64,000 nucleotides of DNA from Bacteroidales bacterium (lineage in GTDB: Bacteria > Bacteroidota > Bacteroidia > Bacteroidales > P3). Position 1 is the first letter of the stretch, and each line of letters begins with the position of its first letter. A program made the translations under genes and the position numbers. This document shows positions 37,485 through 46,402 of this stretch, piece after piece. The notes beneath the pieces were generated by a model. That model saw only the letters and a program-made list of their open reading frames with translations. It was not told the DNA's origin and did not search any database. Location: positions 1-64,000 of the forward strand of contig JAILAT010000049.1 of NCBI GenBank assembly GCA_024681475.1. The letters run 5' to 3'.

Positions 37485-40400
37485 ATGTATAAGATAGAAC
37501 AGCATCCCATTCTTGAAATTCCGCAGCGCGAGACTGTCGAGTTTCTGTATGAAGGAAAGAAGGTGCAGGGCACCAAAGGCTACACCATCGCTGCGGCGCT
37601 GCACCAGGCAGGCTACCCCGTGCACAGCCACAGCATCAAGGGCTGCAACCGCAGCCTGGAGTGCGGCATCGGCAAGTGCGGCGCCTGCGAAATGCTGGTG
37701 GACGGCAAGGTGCGCCGCATCTGCATCACGCCGGTGGACGGTGTGAAGGAAGTGAAGAAGATAGAGAATCAGGGCGGTCTGAACGACCTGAGCATCCAGA
37801 GCAACCAGAGCGACGTGAAGATTTATAAGACCACGGTGGCCATCATCGGCGCCGGTCCTGCAGGCTTGGCCTGCCGCGAGCAGCTCAACGCCTTCGGCAT
37901 CGCCAACCTGGTGATAGACAATAACGCAAGAATCGGCGGCCAGTTCAACATGCAGACCCACCAGTTCTTCTTCTTCGAGAAAGAGAAGAAATACGGTGGC
38001 ATGCGCGGCTTCGACATTGCCAAGACGCTGGCCGGCGACAGCCAAGAAGGCATCCTGCTGAACAACACGGTGTGGGACCTGCTGGAAGGTCCGCGCATCG
38101 CCATCAAGAATATCCTCAACGGCGAAATGGCCTACGTCGACGCCCAGTTCCTCGTGGTGGCCACGGGTGCCGTGCCTTTCATGCCGGCCTTCGAGAACGA
38201 TGACGTGCCGGGCGTGTACACCGCTGCGGTGTTCCAGAAAATGATGAACCAGGAGCATACGCTGCTGGGCAAGAAGGTGCTGACCGTGGGCGCCGGCAAC
38301 ATCGGCTACCTGACCTCCTATCAGGGCATGCAGGCCGGTGCCACCATCAAGGCCATCATCGAGGCCATGCCCCGCGAGGGCGGATTCCCCGTGCAGGCCA
38401 ACCGCGTGCGCCGTCTGGGCATCCCCATCATGACGGGCTATACGCTGGTGCGCGCCATCCCCAACGAGGACAAGACAGGCATCGTGGGCGCCGTCATCGC
38501 CAAGTGCGAGAACTTCAAGGCCATCGCCGGCACCGAGCAGGTGATCGACGACATCGACATCATTAACATCTGCACCGGCCTTGTGCCCGACAACCAGCTG
38601 CTCACCAAGGGCAAAGAGCTCTTCGGCCACCATGTCTACGGCGTGGGCGACGCGGTGCGTATCGGCGAAGGCACCAGCGCGGTGCTGCGCGGCAAGCAGT
38701 CGGCCTACGAGATTGCGCAGGAGCTGGGCATCCGCTACAACTACGACGAGTACCTCGACATCTCGCGCCAGTACATCGACTCGCAGCAGCACCCCATCCG
38801 CATACTGGAGACCCCCAATCTGCCCAGCGAGGAGCGTATGAAGGTGAAACCCTTCGTGCAGCTCGACTGCCTCTATGGCTTCGCCTGCAACCCCTGCACC
38901 TTCAGCTGTCCGCAAGGCGCCATCAGCAAGCCCACCACCAGCAGCACGCCGACGGTGGACTACGACAAGTGCATAGGCTGCATGGCCTGCGTGAACCACT
39001 GTCCCGGTCTGGCCATCTTTGGCTACAACCTGGAGAAGAACTGGTGCTTCCTGCCCATCGAATACGCCGTGGCCGAAGGCACCGAGGTATTTCTGGTGGA
39101 CAACAATGGCCAGAAGATCGGCGAAGGCACCGTGGAGAAAGTCCAGGTGAAGGAGAACAAGACCAATGTGGCCAGGGTGCATGTCGACAAGCTGACTGCC
39201 GACAAGCTGACCGACGTCAAGGGATTTATAGCCAAAGACAGATATCCTGAGAGCCTGAATCTTCAGGGCAGCCAGAATAACCATAAGGACACCACCTATA
39301 TCTGCCATTGCGAGGACATCACCGACGAGGAGATGCTGGCCGCTGTCGGCAACCGCAAATATATCTCGGTCGACGAGCTGAAGCACATCACCCGCATGGG
39401 TATGGGCCCCTGCCGCGGCAAGCGCTGCATAGCCCGCGCCCGTGGCGTGCTGCGTGCCCACGGCATCGAACTCACCGGCGACGCCACCCCGCGTGCGCCG
39501 CTGAGCAACCAGGTGACGCTGGGCGATGTGTATGCCGAAGGCCGCAAGGAGGTGTATGTCTTCCCGAAGGGCAACGACGTGCAGCACGAAGAGGTGAAAG
39601 TCTTCATCGCCGGCGGCGGTATCTCGGGTAGCGGCCTGTTCCGCTACTTCAGCGAGGCGGGCCTGAAGCCTGTGATGGTCAACTGGAGCCGCGGCGCCTC
39701 GTGGCGCAACATCGGCGGCGGCCGTCCGGCATTCTCGAACCCCGACATCGCCGACATCGCACAGCACAGCCACGAAATATTCAAAGGCATCCAGAAGGTG
39801 CACAACATCAACTACAAACCCACGCACTATGTGAACCTTGTTCACGACGAGGCCACCTACAAGGCCCTCGACGCCAGCCGCGCCTGGAGCGACGCCTATA
39901 TGATTGACCGCAAGGACTTCAAGAAGGAGATTTCGCCGCTGTGGGACGACACACGCGACACCTACAGCCACGCCCTCATCACGCGCGACTGCTGGCAGGC
40001 TACGCCAGGCCGTGTCATCGACTACATCCGCGGTATCGGCGTCAGCCTCGGCGGCCGCTACTACGAGGACTGCGAGCTGCTCAGCGTGTGGCGCAAGGGC
40101 GACAAGGTCGTCGCACTGGTGCGCAACCACGAAGGCAAATACATCGAATACACCTGCGGCCACTTTGTCAACGCCATGGGCTGGGGTGCCGAGAAGTTCA
40201 CCGACATGCTGGGCATCGACACGGGTCTCTATCCTGTGAAGCACCAGGCCTTCATCACGCGCCGTCTGCCTTTGATGGGACCCAACGGCGGCGCGCTGGA
40301 CATGATCATCGACCGTCGCCACTACAAGGGCTTCAGCGCCGTGTACGGCCAGCAGTTTGAGCACACCGGCCAGATTATCGGCTGCGCCAGCCCCGACACC

Positions 40401-40718
40401 GACGCCTACGAGACACGCCAGAACATCAAGTACAACAGCAAGGAGTTCCTCGAGATTGTCAGCCAGGTGTTCGCCGAATGGCTGCCCAACCTGAAGGAGG
40501 TGAGCTTCCTGGCCTGCTGGGCCGGACGCTACACCGAGCCGCGCTACATCGTCGACCCCGAGGTGGGTCTACTCACGGGTCTCCGCGGCCACGGTTTCAT
40601 GCTGGGCCAGTATCTCGCCAAGCTTTATGTCGACAAGTACTTGGGTCGCGAGGTGCCAGGCTACATGAAGGATCTCGCCCTCAGCGGCCACGGCCTCAGC
40701 GAGAACGCATTTAAATAA
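37485..40718 (+). CDS. Multidomain FAD/iron-sulfur amine or opine dehydrogenase-like fusion
   Basis: A 1077-aa protein joining modules that are usually separate subunits (HcnABC, opine/proline dehydrogenase and sarcosine-oxidase types). Residues 1-95: plant-type 2Fe-2S domain with C54, C60, C65, C68 and C80. About 115-445: FAD/NAD(P) disulfide-reductase fold with GAGPAG at 122-127 and VGAGNIGY. About 463-510: two 4Fe-4S clusters (FACNPCTFSCPQG, CIGCMACVNHCPG). About 603-665: BFD-like 2Fe-2S domain (ICHCED, GPCRGKRC). About 705-1077: DAO-type flavoprotein with GGGISGSG near 709, the expected substrate-oxidising site. It probably oxidises an amino acid or N-alkyl amino acid and passes electrons through the Fe-S chain. 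Substrate not determinable. It has its own promoter and a hairpin after it. Confidence 0.85.
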   Translation: MYKIEQHPILEIPQRETVEFLYEGKKVQGTKGYTIAAALHQAGYPVHSHSIKGCNRSLECGIGKCGACEMLVDGKVRRICITPVDGVKEVKKIENQGGLNDLSIQSNQSDVKIYKTTVAIIGAGPAGLACREQLNAFGIANLVIDNNARIGGQFNMQTHQFFFFEKEKKYGGMRGFDIAKTLAGDSQEGILLNNTVWDLLEGPRIAIKNILNGEMAYVDAQFLVVATGAVPFMPAFENDDVPGVYTAAVFQKMMNQEHTLLGKKVLTVGAGNIGYLTSYQGMQAGATIKAIIEAMPREGGFPVQANRVRRLGIPIMTGYTLVRAIPNEDKTGIVGAVIAKCENFKAIAGTEQVIDDIDIINICTGLVPDNQLLTKGKELFGHHVYGVGDAVRIGEGTSAVLRGKQSAYEIAQELGIRYNYDEYLDISRQYIDSQQHPIRILETPNLPSEERMKVKPFVQLDCLYGFACNPCTFSCPQGAISKPTTSSTPTVDYDKCIGCMACVNHCPGLAIFGYNLEKNWCFLPIEYAVAEGTEVFLVDNNGQKIGEGTVEKVQVKENKTNVARVHVDKLTADKLTDVKGFIAKDRYPESLNLQGSQNNHKDTTYICHCEDITDEEMLAAVGNRKYISVDELKHITRMGMGPCRGKRCIARARGVLRAHGIELTGDATPRAPLSNQVTLGDVYAEGRKEVYVFPKGNDVQHEEVKVFIAGGGISGSGLFRYFSEAGLKPVMVNWSRGASWRNIGGGRPAFSNPDIADIAQHSHEIFKGIQKVHNINYKPTHYVNLVHDEATYKALDASRAWSDAYMIDRKDFKKEISPLWDDTRDTYSHALITRDCWQATPGRVIDYIRGIGVSLGGRYYEDCELLSVWRKGDKVVALVRNHEGKYIEYTCGHFVNAMGWGAEKFTDMLGIDTGLYPVKHQAFITRRLPLMGPNGGALDMIIDRRHYKGFSAVYGQQFEHTGQIIGCASPDTDAYETRQNIKYNSKEFLEIVSQVFAEWLPNLKEVSFLACWAGRYTEPRYIVDPEVGLLTGLRGHGFMLGQYLAKLYVDKYLGREVPGYMKDLALSGHGLSENAFK

Positions 40719-40727
40719 CAAACCGAG

Positions 40728-40750
40728 TGGGGGGCCGACAAGCCCCCCCA
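40728..40750 (+). terminator. G/C hairpin after the oxidoreductase fusion
   Basis: TGGGGGGC-CGACAA-GCCCCCC forms a stable stem 10 nt after the stop codon. There is no T-tract, so it may be a weak terminator or an mRNA 3'-end stabiliser upstream of the next gene. Confidence 0.5.
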
Positions 40751-40767
40751 TTGGGACAATAACAACA

Positions 40768-41778
40768 ATGATGATGAAAAAAACAATTCACTATTTTCTT
40801 GTGGCATTGCTGGTTACGGCGATGCTGGGCTTGGGCGCCTGCTCGAAAAAGACTGAGAAACTGCCCTACACCATCACTTGCGACGAGACGGAGTTGATGG
40901 ATGGCTGCGAGCGCGCATATCTTACGGACTTGGTTCTTGGCGTGGTGGACTCGGCTGACATCGTCGACGGCATACTCTGTTTCAAGGGTGAAGTGGACAC
41001 CGCCTTTTTCGCCATGGTGACGTTTGACAACAACCCGTGGCTCGGATGGTATGTCTATGTCGAGCCGGGCGAGATGCAGCTGCACGACGTGATGGTATTT
41101 GCCGAAGGCACAGAGATTAATAATGATCTGGAACTGTGGATGGAAGAGCTTATGGAAATCTATTCCGAGGAGGGAACCATTGAATACACCACAGACGTTT
41201 ATTGGAACGAGAATACCAATGGTATTGTCCGTGGTTTCATGGTGACGACGCTGATGGATGTTCTTCCGTTTGCGAAACTGGATACGATGATTTCCCAGTT
41301 GCCTCCTGAGGTGATGAACAACCGCTACATCGCCAAATTCCTGAAAGAATTCGAACAGCGCAGAAGCGCACAGCCTGGCAACAAGTTCGCCGATTTGCCG
41401 CTGACCACGCTCGATGGCGAGGCAGTGAAACTATCGGACTACGTTGGCAAGGGCGATGTGGTGCTCGTTGACTTCTGGGCCAGCTGGTGCGGCCCCTGCC
41501 GTCGCGCCATTGCCAGTATGCAGGCCCTGTTGCCGCAGCACAAGAATCTGAAGGTGCTGGGCGTCGCCGTGAGCGACGAGGCTCCCGACACGCGCGATGC
41601 TATGGAGGCGATGAATATCACATGGCCGGTGATTTGCGACACGACAAACAACGCCATCACCACCTACGGCATCAGCGGTATTCCCTTCCTGATGCTGATA
41701 GACCGCGACGGCACCATCTTGGCCACCAATATCTCTGAAGAGGAGTTGGAGACGTTGCTCGTAGAGAAGGGTATTTGA
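40768..41778 (+). CDS. Thioredoxin-like (TlpA/ResA type) lipoprotein
   Basis: A 336-aa lipoprotein: signal sequence with lipobox LGLGAC (Cys about residue 25), then a DUF4369-like N-terminal domain (about 35-200) and a thioredoxin/AhpC-TSA domain (about 205-336). The redox motif is WCGPC at 240-244, and the cis-Pro is in GIPFLMLIDRDG. Such proteins act in the periplasm as thiol-disulfide reductants, for example in cytochrome maturation or surface-protein repair. It lies 49 nt after the oxidoreductase fusion. The ATG-ATG-ATG run leaves the exact start ambiguous by one or two codons. Confidence 0.87.
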   Translation: MMMKKTIHYFLVALLVTAMLGLGACSKKTEKLPYTITCDETELMDGCERAYLTDLVLGVVDSADIVDGILCFKGEVDTAFFAMVTFDNNPWLGWYVYVEPGEMQLHDVMVFAEGTEINNDLELWMEELMEIYSEEGTIEYTTDVYWNENTNGIVRGFMVTTLMDVLPFAKLDTMISQLPPEVMNNRYIAKFLKEFEQRRSAQPGNKFADLPLTTLDGEAVKLSDYVGKGDVVLVDFWASWCGPCRRAIASMQALLPQHKNLKVLGVAVSDEAPDTRDAMEAMNITWPVICDTTNNAITTYGISGIPFLMLIDRDGTILATNISEEELETLLVEKGI

Positions 41779-41831
41779 TGAGCAGGGCTCGTTAATTAAG
41801 GTTAAAAAGAGTCATTGTTCGAAAAATTTTG

Positions 41832-41839
41832 TATCTTTG
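41832..41839 (+). promoter_or_regulatory. Promoter -7 element of the small lipoprotein gene
   Basis: TATCTTTG matches TAnnTTTG exactly. No TTTG was found at the standard distance. The leader to ATG 41910 would be about 65 nt. Confidence 0.55.
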
Positions 41840-41909
41840 TATCAATATTGGGGAAGCCGAAAACCATATAGAGTAGGCGTAAAAGATTGATAAATAGGAG
41901 AATATAAAA

Positions 41910-42128
41910 ATGAAGAAAGTATTGATTACCTTGGCAATTATCGCCGTTGCTGGCGCTTTCGCTTCCTGCAGCAAGACCTGCCAGTGCAAAACTTTTGTGG
42001 CCGGTACTGTCACCTCCGAGTATGAAGTCGACCTTGACGACATCGACAACGAGAACGTGAAGAAGTGCAAAGACCTGAACACCGTCGTTGAGGTTGCTGG
42101 TCTGAAGGCCGGCAACGAGTGCAAATAA
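41910..42128 (+). CDS. Small Cys-containing lipoprotein
   Basis: A 72-aa protein with a signal sequence and lipobox AFASC (Cys at about 20). The mature part is short and acidic, with four further cysteines (KTCQC near the N-terminus; KKCKDL and NECK at the end). Similar small lipoproteins are common in Bacteroidales; no function is known to me. The Cys arrangement could form two disulfides in the periplasm, which is speculation. It has its own promoter-like box and a strong terminator, so it appears to be a monocistronic, possibly abundant transcript. Confidence 0.75.
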   Translation: MKKVLITLAIIAVAGAFASCSKTCQCKTFVAGTVTSEYEVDLDDIDNENVKKCKDLNTVVEVAGLKAGNECK

Positions 42129-42154
42129 TTTGCACCGTATTATTTTGAATTGTA

Positions 42155-42186
42155 CAGGCGCGCCAGCCGGCGCGCTTGTTTTTTTC
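42155..42186 (+). terminator. Intrinsic terminator after the small lipoprotein gene
   Basis: AGGCGCGCC-AGCC-GGCGCGCTT forms a GC-rich stem followed by TGTTTTTTT. Confidence 0.85.
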
Positions 42187-42236
42187 ACCCGAGGTGAAAA
42201 TAGAATAACATGATACTACAATAAAAAGAATACAGT

Positions 42237-43298
42237 ATGGCAGAACGTTATTGTATCATCATGGCAGGCGGCATCGGCAGCCGCTTCTGGCCGCTCAGCA
42301 AGAACAACTATCCCAAGCAGTTTCTGGATATCTTTGGCACGGGCAAGAGCTTCATCCGCACCACTTTCGAGCGTTTTCTGCCTCTGGTGCCTGCCGAGAA
42401 TTTCTTGGTGGTGACCAACGCAGCCTACAAGGCTACGGTGCTCGAGCACCTGCCCGAGCTGCGTGAGGATCAGGTGCTTTGCGAGCCAATGCGCCGCAAT
42501 ACAGCGCCCTGCATCGCCTACGCCACCTATCACATCAAGGCACGCTGCCCCGAGGCGTCGATAGTGGTGACACCCTCCGACGCACTGGTGACCAACGAGA
42601 CGGAATTCCACCGCATCATTGCCATGGGTTGCGACTTTGTGGCGCAACCCGAGCATCGCGATGCGCTGATGACCATCGGTATCAAGCCTTCGCGTCCCGA
42701 AACGGGCTACGGCTATATCGAGTTGCCTGCTGGCAGCAGTCTGGAGAGTCGTGTGGTGGAAATCAACGGTTTCAAGGAGAAACCCGACCTCGAGCGCGCC
42801 AAGGCCTTTGTGGAAGCCGGCCACTATCTGTGGAATGCGGGCATCTTCATCTGGTCGCTCGACGGCATCATGCAGGCGTTGCGCACCTTCTTGCCCGAGT
42901 TGACAACGCTGTTCGACCAAGGTGCCGCCCAGTTTGGCACCCCCGAGGAGCAGCATTTTATCGACGAACATTTCGCCCAGTGCCCCAATATATCCATCGA
43001 CTATGGCGTGATGGAGAAGGCCCAGCGCCGCTACACCATCCCTGCCGACTTCGGCTGGAGCGATATCGGCACCTGGGGCTCGCTGTTTGTCCACGCCGCC
43101 AAGGACGACCACAACAACGCCTTGCGTGGCAAGGTGATTGTGGAGGATACGCGCAACAGCGTCGTCAATGTCGAGGCTGGCGTCGAGGCTATCGTCGAGG
43201 GTCTCGACGGCTGTCTGGTGGCCTACCGCGACAACTCGCTGCTGGTGTGCCGCCTGCAGGACGAGCAGCACATCAAGGAATGGGTCGAAAAACTGTAA
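42237..43298 (+). CDS. manC: Mannose-1-phosphate guanylyltransferase
   Basis: A 353-aa GT-A-fold nucleotidyltransferase making GDP-mannose from mannose-1-phosphate and GTP, the precursor of GDP-fucose and mannosylated glycans. The N-terminus has the pyrophosphorylase loop IMAGGIGSRFWPLSK with the PKQFL contact. Other matches are EPMRRNTAPCIAYATY, ETGYGYIE, GFKEKP and WNAGIFIW, all typical of the family. It lacks the C-terminal phosphomannose isomerase domain found in bifunctional ManC/AlgA proteins. It is flanked by terminators on both sides, so it appears monocistronic. Confidence 0.92.
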   Translation: MAERYCIIMAGGIGSRFWPLSKNNYPKQFLDIFGTGKSFIRTTFERFLPLVPAENFLVVTNAAYKATVLEHLPELREDQVLCEPMRRNTAPCIAYATYHIKARCPEASIVVTPSDALVTNETEFHRIIAMGCDFVAQPEHRDALMTIGIKPSRPETGYGYIELPAGSSLESRVVEINGFKEKPDLERAKAFVEAGHYLWNAGIFIWSLDGIMQALRTFLPELTTLFDQGAAQFGTPEEQHFIDEHFAQCPNISIDYGVMEKAQRRYTIPADFGWSDIGTWGSLFVHAAKDDHNNALRGKVIVEDTRNSVVNVEAGVEAIVEGLDGCLVAYRDNSLLVCRLQDEQHIKEWVEKL

Positions 43299-43335
43299 GG
43301 TTGCAGCACCGACGAGGCCGCTGAGATAAGCAAAA

Positions 43336-43366
43336 AAAGAGCGGGCGGCATCGCCGCCCGCTCTTT
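43336..43366. terminator. Bidirectional terminator
   Basis: AAAAGAGCGGGCGGC-ATC-GCCGCCCGCTCTTTT is a nearly perfect 14-bp palindrome flanked by A and T runs. It serves the manC-type gene and the convergent small gene at 43373. Confidence 0.92.
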
Positions 43367-43372
43367 TCGGTG

Positions 43373-43534
43373 TTAGTTCAGATAGAGTCTCATCCTCTTT
43401 TTCTTCACCTCTACCGTCTGGGTGCAACGGGCGAAGTTGAGAATGTTTTGAACAACTCTTTTTGATGGCTTAATTGTGCTCGCAGATTCCAATGATGTAT
43501 TTGTGCTGGCGGTGAAATCGTACTGTTGCGTCAT
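43373..43534 (-). CDS. Small conserved-type protein (53 aa), not in the ORF track
   Basis: Minus-strand ATG at 43534 to TAA at 43373 encodes 53 residues beginning MTQQYDFTAS. The second half, PSKRVVQNILNFARCTQTVE, followed by a basic tail ending MRLYLN, resembles short Bacteroidales proteins that pair a PSxxxxxxILNFAR helix with a final hydrophobic strand. It ends 6 nt from the shared terminator, which supports it being a real transcription unit. No function is known to me; a regulator-like or nucleic-acid-associated role is only a guess from its small size and basic tail. Confidence 0.7.
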   Translation of the reverse strand: MTQQYDFTASTNTSLESASTIKPSKRVVQNILNFARCTQTVEVKKKRMRLYLN

Positions 43535-43574
43535 AAGCACGGGTTTGAGTTGAACAATATGTGAATTAACTTTT

Positions 43575-44714
43575 ATGAATGTTTTACGTTTTAGTGAGTT
43601 ACAACGCTTGGGGAAGCGAAAAGGTTCGTCTCTCTTCGGCCTTTGTAGCCCTGTTTCTACCCCTCATAACAACGTTTCGCCTTTTTTATTGTGCAAAATC
43701 TGTTTTTTAACATTTTTCTTTCTCGTCGCCTTTTCTGCGCAGGGCCAGAAAACCTCTGACGGCCACCGCTACCGCATCGCTTTTTGGAATGTGGAGAATT
43801 TGTTCGACACTGCAAACGACACACTTACCAACGACGACGAGTTCACCCCCGAAGGGTCGCACCATTGGACACGCAAGCGATACGACCTCAAGCTGGGCCA
43901 CATGGCGCAGACGCTGGCTGCACTGTCGCTCGACGGCGAGGGCTCTTTCCGCCCGCCGCTGCTGGTGGGCATGGCCGAGGTGGAGAACGGCCGTGTGCTT
44001 CGCGACCTCTGTCGCGGCACGGCGCTGCGTAAGCTGGGCTACAGCTTTGTGCATTTCGACTCGCCGGACCGCCGCGGCATCGACGTGGCGCTGCTCTACC
44101 GCCGCAAACATTTCAAACCCTTTCTGACCGACCGCATCGTGCTGTCGGACAGCACAAAAAGCTTCTTTACGCGTGACATACTGCTCGTCGAGGGTGTCGC
44201 CGAAGGCCACGACAGCATAGCCGTCTTTGTGTGCCACCTGCCCTCGAAGCGTGGCGGCTACACCGCCGAGACGCGCCGTATGCAGGCCGCCGCGCGGCTG
44301 CGCATGGCCATGGACACGGTGCGCCAAGCACATCCCCAGATGGCCCTGGTGGTGATGGGCGACTTCAACGCCACACAGGAAGAAGCCTGCATCCGCGAGG
44401 GAATACTGCGCCATCAGCAGGGCGACACACTCTACATCAACCTGATGGACAGCGTGCCGGCGGGCACGGGGTCGTACAAGTTCCAGGGCAGCTGGTCGGT
44501 GCTCGACCACATGATTGTCCCGCAGTCCCTTGCCCACGGCACAGGCCATGTGGCCGTGGCCGGTGGCAATGCCCACATCTTTGCGGCCGACTTCCTGTTG
44601 ATGGATGAGAGTCGCGACATGGGGAAGAAGATGTTCCGCACCTTCCAGGGCGAACAATATCTGGGAGGCTACAGCGACCATCTGCCAGTCTATCTTGATC
44701 TTATCTTCCAATAA
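43575..44714 (+). CDS. Endonuclease/exonuclease/phosphatase family hydrolase, secreted
   Basis: A 379-aa protein with a hydrophobic signal segment at about residues 38-57 (ending SAQGQ) after an unusually long basic N-terminus; a later start is possible but no ATG lies close. The EEP fold shows IAFWNVENLFD (metal-site Asn), MAEVENGRVL (catalytic Glu), DRRGIDVALLYR, VVMGDFNAT (Asp/Asn pair), SWSVLDHM and the terminal YSDHLPVYLDL (Asp-His). All catalytic positions appear intact. It would hydrolyse phosphodiester or phosphomonoester bonds of an extracytoplasmic substrate such as nucleic acid or sugar phosphate; the substrate cannot be told from sequence. Confidence 0.88.
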   Translation: MNVLRFSELQRLGKRKGSSLFGLCSPVSTPHNNVSPFLLCKICFLTFFFLVAFSAQGQKTSDGHRYRIAFWNVENLFDTANDTLTNDDEFTPEGSHHWTRKRYDLKLGHMAQTLAALSLDGEGSFRPPLLVGMAEVENGRVLRDLCRGTALRKLGYSFVHFDSPDRRGIDVALLYRRKHFKPFLTDRIVLSDSTKSFFTRDILLVEGVAEGHDSIAVFVCHLPSKRGGYTAETRRMQAAARLRMAMDTVRQAHPQMALVVMGDFNATQEEACIREGILRHQQGDTLYINLMDSVPAGTGSYKFQGSWSVLDHMIVPQSLAHGTGHVAVAGGNAHIFAADFLLMDESRDMGKKMFRTFQGEQYLGGYSDHLPVYLDLIFQ

Positions 44715-44749
44715 GCTTCGTCGCAGCGCCAGTAGGAGACATAATAAAA

Positions 44750-44777
44750 GCAACGGCACGATTTTACGTGCCGTTGC
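44750..44777. terminator. Bidirectional terminator
   Basis: GCAACGGCACG-ATTTTA-CGTGCCGTTGC is a perfect 11-bp stem between the convergent EEP and pyrF genes, with A-rich sequence on its left side. Confidence 0.8.
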
Positions 44778-44802
44778 GGTATCTGTTACTGCCTTCTGCG
44801 GG

Positions 44803-45639
44803 TCAGCAGAAGTTTACCTTTTGCAGCTCGGCGGCCATCTGCTCCTGTAGCTTGCGGGCCTCCTCGGCGGCGCGCTGGGCATAGTCTTCGCCCTTCGAGG
44901 CGTAGATGATGCCGCGCGACGAGTTGACCAGCAGCCCGCATTCGGCGGTGAGGCCATAACGGCACACCTCTTCGAGGCTGCCGCCCTGGGCGCCAACGCC
45001 GGGCACGAGCAGGAAACTGTCGGGCACTATGGCGCGCACACGCGTCAGCATGTCGGCTTTCGTGGCGCCCACCACATACATCATGTTCTCGGGGGTGCCC
45101 CACAGCTTGGAGGTCTTCAGCACCTGCTCGAAGAGGGGTCCTTCGGGCGTCTCAAGGAATTGGAAATCGATAGCGCCCTTGTTGGAGGTCAGTGCCAGCA
45201 GCACCACCCATTTGTTCTCGTAGACCATGAAAGGCTTCACGGAGTCTTCGCCCATGTAGGGTGCGATGGTGAGAGCGTCGAAGTCGTACTCGCCCTGAGG
45301 GTCGAGGAAGGCTTTGGCATACTGCTGCGAGGTGTTGCCGATGTCGCCGCGCTTGGCGTCGGCAATAATGAACGGCTTGTCGCTGAGACTCTTGAAATAG
45401 TCCATGGTCATGTTCAGCTGGCGCATGCCCTCGATGCCGGCGGCCTCGTAGAATGCCAAGTTGGGCTTATAGGCCACGGCGTAGGGCAGCGTGGCGTCGA
45501 TGATGGCCTTGTTGAAATTGAAGATGGGGTTCTCCGTCTCCAGCAGATGCGGCGGTATCTTGGCCAGGTCGGTGTCGAGGCCGACACAGAGGAACGACCG
45601 TTTGCTGCGTATCTTTTCGATGAGTTCTTTGCGTGTCAT
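44803..45639 (-). CDS. pyrF: Orotidine 5'-phosphate decarboxylase
   Basis: A 278-aa type-2 OMP decarboxylase, the last step of UMP synthesis. The phosphate and orotate pocket is seen in LCVGLDTDLAKIP at the N-terminus and the catalytic Lys/Asp network in IIADAKRGDIGNTSQQYA. The C-terminal barrel end has LLVPGVGAQGG and NSSRGIIYAS. Length fits the longer bacterial/archaeal subgroup. It lies 28 nt downstream of the ABC ATPase on the same strand, so the two may be co-transcribed. Confidence 0.95.
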   Translation of the reverse strand: MTRKELIEKIRSKRSFLCVGLDTDLAKIPPHLLETENPIFNFNKAIIDATLPYAVAYKPNLAFYEAAGIEGMRQLNMTMDYFKSLSDKPFIIADAKRGDIGNTSQQYAKAFLDPQGEYDFDALTIAPYMGEDSVKPFMVYENKWVVLLALTSNKGAIDFQFLETPEGPLFEQVLKTSKLWGTPENMMYVVGATKADMLTRVRAIVPDSFLLVPGVGAQGGSLEEVCRYGLTAECGLLVNSSRGIIYASKGEDYAQRAAEEARKLQEQMAAELQKVNFC

Positions 45640-45667
45640 GGTGCTAGTGGTGTTATGATGTCCTGTT

Positions 45668-46375
<708 letters not shown>

Positions 46376-46402
46376 GATGTGTAGTCAAAGTATTAGTGTC
46401 GC

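Noticed and set aside
20335-40364. Long minus-strand ORFs opposite the giant genes and the oxidoreductase (460 to 1156 aa)
   Set aside because: They are Val/His/Ala-rich shadows of GGC-rich codons in the plus-strand genes, with no signal peptides or domains.
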